From positions 12,133,298 to 12,197,297 of the forward strand of contig OZ038395.1 of the NCBI GenBank assembly GCA_964036045.1: a stretch of DNA of 64,000 nt, written 5' to 3'. The translations under genes were made by a program, and so were the position numbers. Shown in pieces: positions 22,308-31,950 of this stretch; the first letter of the stretch is position 1; every line of letters starts with the position of its first letter. Below the pieces are notes generated by a model. That model was given only the letters and a program-made list of their open reading frames with translations. It did no database searches and was not told the DNA's origin. Source of the DNA: Eutreptiella sp. 'Long Island Sound 2002'. Lineage: Eukaryota; Euglenozoa; Euglenophyceae; Eutreptiales; Eutreptiaceae.

Positions 22308-25300
22308 CGGAGCCCCTGCAGCCAAGGGCCCCAGCTAGGGCGGTCGCAGGATGGTGACGTGGGAAGCGCCGATCCATCCCAGTCGGGAGTCGATAAGCAC
22401 AAGGGGACTGCCGCGGGCGGAAGGCCCGGTCCGGCGCCCAGTCGCGGAGGCGGGGTGAGGGCAAGTGAAGGCACGAACCCTTGCACCCGTCCGTCCTTCG
22501 CGACCAAGAACGTGTTTGATGTACTACAGGATCTTTCCGAGAGTATCGGAGGATCACCCGGACCGCAGCTGGATGCTGCAGATGGGCAGCCTGAGCCCAT
22601 TGTCCACGACCTGCACCAGTCGCTTGTTGAGCTTCTGGAACGGCCGGAGATCCTGAGTTTGCACGCCGTACGCCGTGTCGGTCGCGAGCGGCAGTTGCAT
22701 CTTAAGGTCCGTGCCCTATGCGGGGAAGTGGAAAAGGTTTTCGACGTGTTGGTCGACACGGGAGCTCAAGTCAGCTTGGTCAAGGCTGGCCTACTTCCAC
22801 CAGAGTGTCTGACCGACAGTCGGAAGCCTGTCAGGCTGAAGGTGGCGAACGGCCAGTACATGGTGGGAGGCACGAAGGAAGCGGCCATTGGGCTGCAGTT
22901 CGTGAACCATCGTGAGCTGAGCCGCCCAGACCTCGGCAAGGAAATCCTCCTGCACGGTAGCTTCTACGAGGCCGAGATGGACTGGGACATGATCGTCGGG
23001 TACGACTTCATGATGGAGACGGACTCCGGCGTTCTCCCGGCCCAGGCCTCCATGACCCTGTACCAGGACGACCAACTCTCGTGGCTCTCGTCACCTGAGC
23101 ACCATGTGGAATGCCAATGGATCCACCCCGAATGCAATCAGCTCGAAGTGGCCGCGCTGGACACTGAGCCTACTGGGCCAGCGAACCAGGAGTACGGCGT
23201 AAGGCCGGAAGTGGCGTACCGAGTGGTCGCGGACCTGGGAGCGTCGGATCTGGCCCTGGATGCGTTCTCTTCAGGAACCTCCGCCCATCTGCGGGTATGT
23301 GAGAAGTACTGGAGCGCCCAGGACTCCGCGTGGAAGAAGCACTGGGGTCCGCATCAGGGATTGATGTGGATCCATTGCCCCCGTTGGGACATTCCAAGAG
23401 CGATAGCGAAGATTCGCAAGGACCGCTCCAAGGCAGTGCTGGTTGTTCCTATGGGATGCACCGAGGAGGAAAGTACCTGACATTGGGTAGCCTCATTGAC
23501 CAACATGACCTTGAACAAGGTCGTCCTACCGGCTGGAGAGAGTGTCTATCAGGACGCTAAGGGACAGCCCATGCCACCCCAGAGATGGCCAACAGAATTC
23601 CACTATGTGGATGGGGGCCTTGATCAGGCCGACACCACGGACTTCGTGTGTGTCAACCGTATCATAGCAGAACCTTGGAGGCAATGCTTTGCGGTTCCCC
23701 CTGTTGACATCGAAGAATCGGACTCCGAAGACCCCCTCACTGAAGAGGAGTGGGATCTGGTTCAGGGGTATATGGATCAGCCCTTTCACGACTGGGGAAA
23801 CCAGCGTGAGGGCAAAGGCCAGGACAAAGCCTGGTGGGAAGTGGACTCAATCGTCTCCGGTTCCTATGACGGGAATACCTTCGTGCAGAGGGTGCTGGAT
23901 CACATGTCCAGCCAAGACGAGCCGCCTGGCGGTAACCCACCCACCTACGGCGATCTGTTCCGAGGCAAGACCAGAGATGGCCCTTTGGGCCACCTGGGAA
24001 GACCACCTGAGCCGAAAGCGAGCGGGGTCGCTACCCCTCAAGTAAGCTCCGTGGTTCAAGTGCCCGGAAAAGCCAAGGCGGAGTCCGATGACTGCCCCAA
24101 GATCCAGGCGTTGAGGGCCAGGCTGAAGCAGAAGTATGGCGAGACCTTCTTCAGCGGCAAACCTGTGTTCCCCCCACCGGTGCGTGGACCGTATGGCGAG
24201 GCCAAAATACGACTGAAGCAGGACCCCCGTGTGTATCGTCACCGGGAGTTTGCCCTGAGGGGCGAGAGGAAAGAGGCCATGGAGAAGATCCTCCGTGACT
24301 TCATCCAGAGAGGCTGGCTCGAGCCGTGCCACTCCGAATGGGCCTCTCCTTGCTTCGTCGTCCCCAAGAAGGTTGCCGGTGAGTGGCGGCTCGTGGTCGA
24401 CTACCGCGGCCTGAACGCCCAAACGCAGCACGACAGCTATACGCTGCCCCTCATTGAGGACATGCTGCAAAAGCAACACCGGCGGAGGATCTTCACGGTG
24501 ATTGACCTGAAACATGGTTATCATCAGATGCCTCTCGCCGAGGAGTCCCGTGCCTGCACAGCCATGAGCACCCCACTTGGACCTCTCCAGTGGAAGGTGA
24601 TGCCCATGGGCGTTACCAACGGCAATGCGGCTTTTCAGCGGATGCTGGAGAACCTGCTTGAGCCGGTGCGCGACTGTGCGGACCCCTTCGTGGACGACGT
24701 GATCATCGCGTCCGGGGACCCCAGCATGAGCTACGAGGAGCTCCTGGAGGCACACGAGAGGGACGTCACTCGGGTGCTGGACCTTCTGGTTCGGCACAAG
24801 CTCACGGGCAGCAGTGACAAGGCCACCATTGCGGTAAGCGAGGTGGTCTTCGCTGGCCACGTAGTCGGGAACGGGCAGCGAAAGCCCATACCCGGCAAGG
24901 TGGCGGCGATCGAGCACTGGGAAAAGCCCAAAACGGTCTCTGAGCTACGGGCGTATCTGGGGTTCTGCAACTACTACTCGGGGTATATCAAAATGTATGC
25001 CGAGTATGCAGCCCCCATGACGACCATGCTCAAGGGCAACCGAGAGGAAACCAAGAAGGGGTCCAAGAAGGCTTTGGTCTGGACCGAAGAGTCTGACCGT
25101 GCCTTTGAGGGGATGAAGCAGGCGCTGCTATCCGCAGTGGGTCTGCACCTCGTGGATCCCGACCGAGGGTTCGTCCTGCGCACCGACGCTTCCGACTACG
25201 CCATTGGCGCTGTGTTGGAGCAAGTGCTTGACGATGGGAGGCACGTGCCCGTGGCCTTCTGGAGCCGAGTCCTGGCGGAAGGCCAGAGACGGACGTGGAC

Positions 25301-27328
25301 GCCCCGTGAAAAGGAGGCGTATGCCATTGTCATGGCTCTCAGGAAATGGGCTGGGTACATAGCCCTCCATCCCGTCACCGTCTGCACCGACCATCAGAGT
25401 CTGCAGTCGTGGCACAAGGAGCACGTGGACACCCCCTCGGGTCCCGCCTCCCGACGGGCAAGATGGCACGAGACCTTGGCCAAGTTCGACCTTACGGTTG
25501 TTTATATTCCTGGAAAGGATAACACCGTGGCGGACTGTCTCAGTAGGTGGGCCTATCCCGCCAGCAAGGGCATGCAGGATATCTCTGCCCATGGCGATGA
25601 GGCTGAGACCGCTGAAGCCAAGAGGATCATTGAAATGGAGCGCCTGATGGAGGAGGAGGGTGCCAAATGCTTCGTCGTCATGGCCGCAGATGTCCCCCTC
25701 GCTTCGAGGGTGAGCAGAACGGTCAGTGTACTCGCCCCTGTGGATGCCGCGGGCGGAAGGCCCGGTCCGGCACCCCCTGTGGGAACTGAGTCCGACAAGC
25801 ACCTCTTCCCAGAGTCTTGCCTCCAGGACGACTGGACCGACGATTACGCCAAGTCTGAGGCCTTTGCGGCCGAGCATAGGGCTGTGACCGACCCTGACGA
25901 CGGACAGAAGTGGCCAAAGGGGCTGACTGAGGAAGATGGCAAGCTCTACCGGAATGGTAAGCTGCTAGTCCCAGAGTCCCGGGTGCTCGAGCTGTGTGAA
26001 GCTTGGCACCACCACATGCTGCACCCAGGGGTCAAGAAGCAAGCTCTTGACATGCAGCGTCGGTTCGAGATCGACCATATCGTTCTCTACACCGCCATCA
26101 AAAAGGTCAGGAAGGGTTGCTCGGTCTGTCAGGCCTGCCATCCCGACAACCGGAACGTCAAGGGGGAACCCCAATGGACCCCGGTTCCTGACCAGCCCAT
26201 GGAGAGCGTGGCCATGGACGTCTTCTCCATGCCCGAAGTGCACATTGGCAAGGAGACCTTTGACTGTGTGGTTCTCTGTGTGGACCGCCACAGCGGCTAC
26301 GTTGCAGCCGTTCCGGCACGCAAAAAGGGGTTGCTCGCCAAGGAAGTGGCAGTCATGATGATTCGTCATTGGCTGACCGTCTTTGACATCCCCCGCACCA
26401 TTTGCAGTGACCGAGGGCCCCAGTTTACTGGTGGCTGGTTCAAGGCTATGTGTTCCCTCATGGGGATACGTCATGCCAAGAGCGTCGCCTATCTCAGCCG
26501 GTCTAACGGCCGTGCTGAAGTGGCTGGACGGCAGCTGTTCGAGAAGCTGCGCAAGATCCACATCACCAATCCACGGCGGAACTGGTTCGAGGAGATGTGG
26601 CCTGCTCTGAAGGCCCATCATGACACCCCCACTCCGGGCGGTTTGTCCCCTCACCAGATTCTGTTTGGCAGGGACCCCCTGGGTAGGGGACTTCCCTTGT
26701 CTGGTGATGGCATGGCTATGGATGCCAAGGAGTTCTTCGCGCGGCAAGAGCAAACGGCGCGGGACATCCGCCAGCAGCTTGAGAAGGAGCATGCTGAGCG
26801 TCAGAAGTCCGCCCCGAGCTCGACAGCGCAGAAGTTCAGGGTGGGAGACCCGGTGTGGGTGATCAGACCCCGCCCCATGGGCACCCACCGCACCAAAACC
26901 TGGTTCACACCCGGCGAGGTGGTCCGCAGGATTGGTGAGGACACCTACCGCATCAAGGTGGGTCACGGACAGTTCCGGGAGCGCCACGGGGTCAACTCCG
27001 TGTGCGGGAACCCGACCTCCGTGGCCGACATGTGTCCCTGGACTACGCCAAGCATGAGGCCGATTCGGACGACGACTATGCTGAGCAGGACGACTATACT
27101 GTCGAGAAAATCCTGGCTCAGCGTCTGAAGGCCTCGGCACCCGGAGGTCTGGAGTTCAAGGTTCGTTGGCGAGGCTATGGGCCGTCCCACGACACCTGGG
27201 AACCCGTCTCCTCGTTTGTGCCGCGGGTCAATACTCCCTTCATGGAGTACATCCGCAAGCACAAGACCAAGATCCATGTTTCGGACTTGGCAGCACTCAC
27301 CCGGGCGATTGCAGCCAGGGGTGCCTGA
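22308..27328 (+). CDS. Pol: protease, extra domain, RT, RNase H, integrase, chromodomain
   Basis: Same frame as gag across the TAG at 22305. Aspartic protease with VDTGA (DTGA at 22755-22766) and a later MIVGYDF strand. Next an extra segment (about 23220-23560: LDAFSSGTSAHLRV, WDIPRAIAKI, KAVLVVPMG) split by TGA 23478-23480. RT has FVDD (24687-24698) and MGVTNGNAAFQ. RNase H has LRTDAS (Asp at 25185), REKEAYAI and CTDHQS. Integrase has an HH-CC finger (HHMLHPG; CSVCQAC), core Asp in VAMDVFS and CSDRGPQFTGG, and Glu in GRAEVAG. The chromodomain (YTVEKIL, VRWRGYG, DTWEP; about 27095-27230) lies in the +2 frame, entered by a one-base shift at about 26985-26992, where the expected QLRVREPDLRG linker resumes. 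The chromodomain probably directs integration to marked chromatin. Confidence 0.85.
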
Positions 27329-28821
27329 TCAGCGCCCTGAGCTCTCCCCTGATGTGCTATGAGGCGCTTGTGAGGCCGACGAATCGTCCCTTACTTGCTT
27401 GCTCTCTTCCATCTTTCGGTGACAGAGTGGCCATGTACCCCCCCCTGCTGAATCCAGAGGAGGATGGCCCCTCTCTTCAATTCTATTCGTCACTCACCCC
27501 CCTGCTGAATCCTTGGGAAACCAGGTAGGGCGACTGACCTTCATTTTTCTGAGCTCTTGGGGCCTTGAAGCCCATACGACGTTGCGCAACGGATGCCGCT
27601 GTCATCGGCATTGCGATTTTTGGGTGTGTGGTCTGGTTCCATGGCATTTGCGAAATCCAGACCAGTCGACGTGTGTCTCGAGACTATATATGCCTGAACT
27701 CAGGCGTTATCCTGTCCATCCTCCTGCATTTGCCTTATCCTGACCGTGGCGTGGTTTGGCACTCTGTTCTGAGTGTGTTTACACGCCTATTTACCCAAAT
27801 TGCTGCTTGTTTTTCTGCCCTCCAGGATATGTGCATCTGTATGTTAAGTGTCATCAGCCCATCGCTGAGGGATGGACTGTTTTTCACCACGAATCGGGAT
27901 ACAGAGGCGCCTTGAGTCGCCGTGTACATATCCTTACAGCCTGGTCCAGCCTGGACCAGTACTTGATTACAGATTCTACTGTTTGAGTGCCCGTGATACC
28001 GTGTTGCCCTATTTGCTGTGATGTGTGGAGATCCTGATGGCGCCAGGCGGGAAGCCCAGTTGCCTGACTACACTCCCAGCGGTCCGCCACTGTCAGTCCC
28101 AGTGTGAGCCTACCGATTTGCAGACGCACTTGCATTCGGATGGCGGCCTCCGGTGCTCCTGACCTCGGTCAGTCTGCCTGGGAAACTGGTGGTTTGAGGA
28201 GTCGACGCCTCCGCCCACACTGCATGAGGACTCCCTCATGTATGGCCTTCGTGGCAGTAGGGCGAGGGAAAAGACGGCCTTGATGCCCGATCCCTTCAGG
28301 AGGAGTTCCCTTACGATTTGGGGTTCGTAAGGAGTTCGACTATGGCACTCTGGACTCGCGTCGTATGGATATGGACATGGTGCGCCCGAGGAAGGACCCG
28401 TGGGGACTCTCCCCAGTCGGCGGGCCTTGGGAAGCTTGGGGTAGCCTGATGGATCTTTGTGGTCGCTCTCGACTTGTGGGGCCACCTCGGCCGTCGTGTG
28501 ACGCCTATGTTGGCCGTGTATGCCACTGCCACTGTGGTGGTGACCGTAGCAGCCGGCACTCGGTGCGCCTGGTATGGGTTAACGGGTCCTTTGGATGCCG
28601 AACAATCGCCGCCAGGACCCGGGACTTGATACTTGATACTATACATGTGCTACGAGCTGTTACAGCAGCATACCTATCCCACTGTGGGATACCTATCTTA
28701 CTGTGACTTACTGAAGTGAGGATGTGACACCCCCCCCCCTTTCAGGGAGTGGTCCTGGGTACCGTACGTTCTGCACCCCCCAGTAACCGCCGTCCAACCT
28801 GAATTTTTTCGCTACCCCGCC
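27329..28821. other. Internal non-coding region of the LTR element
   Basis: After the chromodomain stop I see no domain-bearing frame. The stretch is GC-moderate with T-rich patches and may be 3' untranslated or regulatory sequence, or hold the 5' end of the inserted module that follows. Confidence 0.4.
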
Positions 28822-29508
28822 TTGGCCGCCCCCAAGCTTCTCAACACTCCGAGTTTCTTCTGCCCCTCTCAGAACAAACCCCTGCCCCCCCCACCGTATG
28901 GCGGCGTGCACCTCCGATCGTCACCTGATGCCCTCGTGTACGAACTACAGGTAGACCCGCACTCTCTGAGGCCCACGGACCTCAAGGCGTGGGGCTGCCA
29001 CGCGGCCGCCCGCTTGCTAGCACGAGCCTCCGGTGCAACAGTCTGGATCTACTTAGATGGCTCGGCTGGCAGGGGAGGCTATGGGTCGGCCGCCACTATT
29101 TACCTCCCTGCAGGGACAACCCTTGTTTTGTGCCTCCCGTCCCCTTTTCAGTCCTCAGGGGGGGCAGAATTCTGGGCTGCTATCCTGATGGTACGATGGG
29201 TCGCCACTGCCCTCCCCCACTCCACAATCCATGTTCTCGGGGACAACACACAGGTGATCAGCATGTTCGACCCCTCCTCCCCACCTCCGCAGCACCCCTC
29301 ATGCACCACAGACGGCACGTGGTCATGGGCTCTCAAGAGCGAAATTTCTTCTCTCCCCTCCCACATTTCAATCCAAGCGGCTTGGATAAAAGGTCATGCA
29401 GGTTTTCAGGGTAACGAGATCAGTGATGCATTCAGCAAGTGGATCGCCTATGTGTGTGAATGGTCACCCTCCATGCTCCCCCCGCCCCCCCCTCGGCACT
29501 ATCTCTGA
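28822..29508 (+). CDS. Second RNase H domain, non-LTR type
   Basis: The frame encodes an RNase H fold with Asp in WIYLDGSAGRGGYG, Glu in GGAEFWAAIL, Asp in HVLGDNTQVI and His/Asp in WIKGHAGFQGNEISDAFS, matching the D-E-D-H pattern of RNase H domains at the C-terminus of LINE-like polyproteins. The frame has no convincing ATG and remains open upstream, so it is probably a 5'-truncated piece; no RT precedes it. It closes in a C-homopolymer region (29478-29495), from which the reading continues one frame over. It may be a nested LINE fragment or a captured module of the LTR element. Confidence 0.65.
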   Translation: MAAPKLLNTPSFFCPSQNKPLPPPPYGGVHLRSSPDALVYELQVDPHSLRPTDLKAWGCHAAARLLARASGATVWIYLDGSAGRGGYGSAATIYLPAGTTLVLCLPSPFQSSGGAEFWAAILMVRWVATALPHSTIHVLGDNTQVISMFDPSSPPPQHPSCTTDGTWSWALKSEISSLPSHISIQAAWIKGHAGFQGNEISDAFSKWIAYVCEWSPSMLPPPPPRHYL

Positions 29509-30535
29509 CGGTCTTCTTCCAATTGCCCACAAAATCACTCCCTCTCACCTTCGTCGCCTTTACCCCACACACGCTAATTACAACATTCACACTGCCACCA
29601 GCTTTGACTATTATGCCCACAGCAGCTGGTTTTCAATTCGCCCTTTTAAGTGGACTTCGGGAAACCTGAATGTCACCACCTGGCCGCTACATGATGACTT
29701 ACGCGTGTATCCATGCCATTTGTGTGGCACTCCACATGTAATGGAACCGCTGGCACACCTTGCCTTATGCCCTTCCGCGGACCCCATCCTACAGAGCCTC
29801 ATTCACACGTGGCCGCACCCGTTTGATGCAATCACCCAGCAATGGTGGGCGACCCCCCCCCCGGTAGGAGACAAGCGCAACTTTGTCCGCACCCTCGTTC
29901 CCACATCTCTGCACCAGGCCTTCCTTGTTCCAACCTCAGGCCAAACCAATGCTGAACGTCGCCGTCAACTGCAGGAGGCCCTGCCCGTGAGACGACGAGC
30001 TCTTCACTCAGCCATCCCTGAAGCTGTCGAGTGGCTCCGCGAACATAGTCCACAGCTGCCGAGACCTGCCCCGCTCTCCGCCAACACATGGGGCACAGTG
30101 GGCTGTCCCTTCAGCACGTCTCACACCCCCCCGCCCCCTCACGATTATCGGTATCAGGCGCTGGCGCCCCTCCCTCTGACAGTTAGAACGCCACCTCTTC
30201 GTAAACGCGCGCGCCCGGAAACCGCAAGTGCTCCACCTCGCCCGAGAAAGGCACGGCGCATCACTCGTCAGGCGGGCCCCGCCGCTAGGGCCCCCAAACG
30301 TCCTCCCAGCGACCCCCCCCCAGCAAAACGCCCCAGGCCCTCCGGCATCCAAACTACCCTGTTTTTCGCCCCCCCCCCTCCCCCAAATGATCCTCACGGC
30401 GGACAACGCGTGCCTCGCCCCAAACCGGCTCCATATGGCCCCCCCCCGTGGCAAAGAACCATCGATTCCGCCTTCAGAGCATGCGATGCATCCGCCTCTG
30501 CCAGTTCTGCCCAGCCCCCACCCCAGCACCCGTGA
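29493..30535 (+). CDS. Zinc-finger-like and Pro/Arg-rich continuation of the RNase H module
   Basis: Continues the previous entry after an apparent one-base slip in a run of C. It contains ISDGLLPIAHKITPSHLRRLY, then CHLCG-x7-10-H-x3-C (CHLCGTPHVMEPLAHLALCP), which resembles the zinc-binding motif after RT/RNase H in non-LTR elements. The C-terminal 150 residues are Pro/Arg/Ala-rich with basic clusters (KRARPE, RKARRITR, KRPRPS) that could bind nucleic acid or act as nuclear localisation signals. Confidence 0.5.
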
Positions 30536-30548
30536 CCCTTGCCTGCAT

Positions 30549-31110
30549 GATTGCTCCTGAGCTTCCGAGGCCTAAACACACCGTGGTACTCATCACAGAA
30601 TTTTCGTTCAGCAGCCTCCCTGGGCCTCCTTGTATGTGTGCCATCAATTCTCAGCTAAGCCGGCGACTCGAATTGCTTCTGCGCGTGACTTAGACTTGAC
30701 CGTCCCTGGGTATCCTGCCTGGTTACAGCAGTTCCTTGCCCACCCCTGGGTCCCTTGCAGGGCAATTCCTGTACACCCGACAGCTTCAGTGCTCAGTCAC
30801 CTGGCTTCCATCCCTCACTGCAGCTTCCGAAGCATAAGCACACCGTGGTACTCATCACAGAATTTTCGTCCAGCAGCCTCCCTGAGCCTCCTTGTTTGTG
30901 TGCCATCAGTCCTCAACTAAATCGGCGACTCGAACATCGGGTCTGAGCGTGACTTAGATTTGGCCGTCCCTGGGTATCCTGCCTGGTTACAGCAGTTCCT
31001 TGCCCACCCCTGGGTCCCTTGCAGGGCAATTCCTGTACACCCGACAGCTTCAGTGCCAGTCACGTGGCTTCCATCCCTCACTGCAGCCTCCCTGAGATTG
31101 AAGGGAATTA
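30549..31110 (+). repeat. About 262-bp tandem duplication, slightly over two copies
   Basis: CACACCGTGGTACTCATCAC occurs at 30577 and again at 30839 (period 262), and the neighbouring CCCTGGGTATCCTGCCTGG block also recurs. A more diverged partial copy follows near 31230-31330. It lies between the RNase H module and the 3' LTR and is not coding. Confidence 0.8.
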
Positions 31111-31199
31111 ATAGTGCGCCTTCAGTACTGACCAATTCGAATCGTCGTCTCGAATATCAAGACTATGCGTGTCTCTGAACACAGGCGTCCCTGGCAGCC

Positions 31200-31939
31200 C
31201 AACTCTGGGCGCCATCAGCCCTGGTTAAACGAACAGCCCTCGCCTGTCATGCCTGGTTTCAGCGATCCCTGACTGACCATCCCTGGGTCCCCTGCACAGG
31301 AACATCCCTGTACACACGACAGTTTCAGGTCTCTACACACCCCTGCCACCCCCCAGGAGAGCGCCCCCCACAGTCTCACAACATATTCACGGGAAGCTCG
31401 TCCTCATGGTCCCAGACATGGACCGCGCACAGCATCTTGGCTCAGCGCGGCACCAATGGGTAACCCCTTCCGCCCCCCCCTAGGATACACTACCCCCCCC
31501 CCCCCTCGCCTTCAACCTTACCTACACCGCTCCGTACCAAATCCAGTCCAGCTGAAGAGCGCACGGTTTCGAGGTACAACAGGGCAAGCCCCTCTCTTCC
31601 TCACACACCACTGCGTGCACACAGCTTCCCCTCCCTTCGCCCCCCCCCCCCCCATGCAGCACGTCAGGACAAGTCGGCACAGTCAGCAGCCCACTGGGCA
31701 TCCTCCCTGCCCCGACCGAGGCCGTTCACCCAATTGACCTGTGCCTCATGCCTGACCCTTCACAGCTCAGGCATCCCGTGCAGCTCCATTGTGTACATAC
31801 CCCTCGAACATCCTGATCACATCCTGAACACAATGCTGCGGCCCGGTATGGGCCTAAAAGTGGACAATGATTGCAAAAAGTGGTCCTGGGTACCCGCTGC
31901 CATGCGTGGGTGTTATCGAGCCCCCCCAGGGTTTGCTCT
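31200..31939. other. Internal non-coding region before the polypurine tract
   Basis: C-rich sequence with several homopolymers (for example 31492-31506 and 31640-31655) and no domain-bearing frame. Confidence 0.4.
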
Positions 31940-31950
31940 AAGGAGGGGGG
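31940..31950 (+). other. Polypurine tract
   Basis: AAGGAGGGGGG lies immediately before the TG that opens the 3' LTR. This is the expected position of the RNase H-resistant primer for plus-strand synthesis in LTR elements. Confidence 0.8.
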
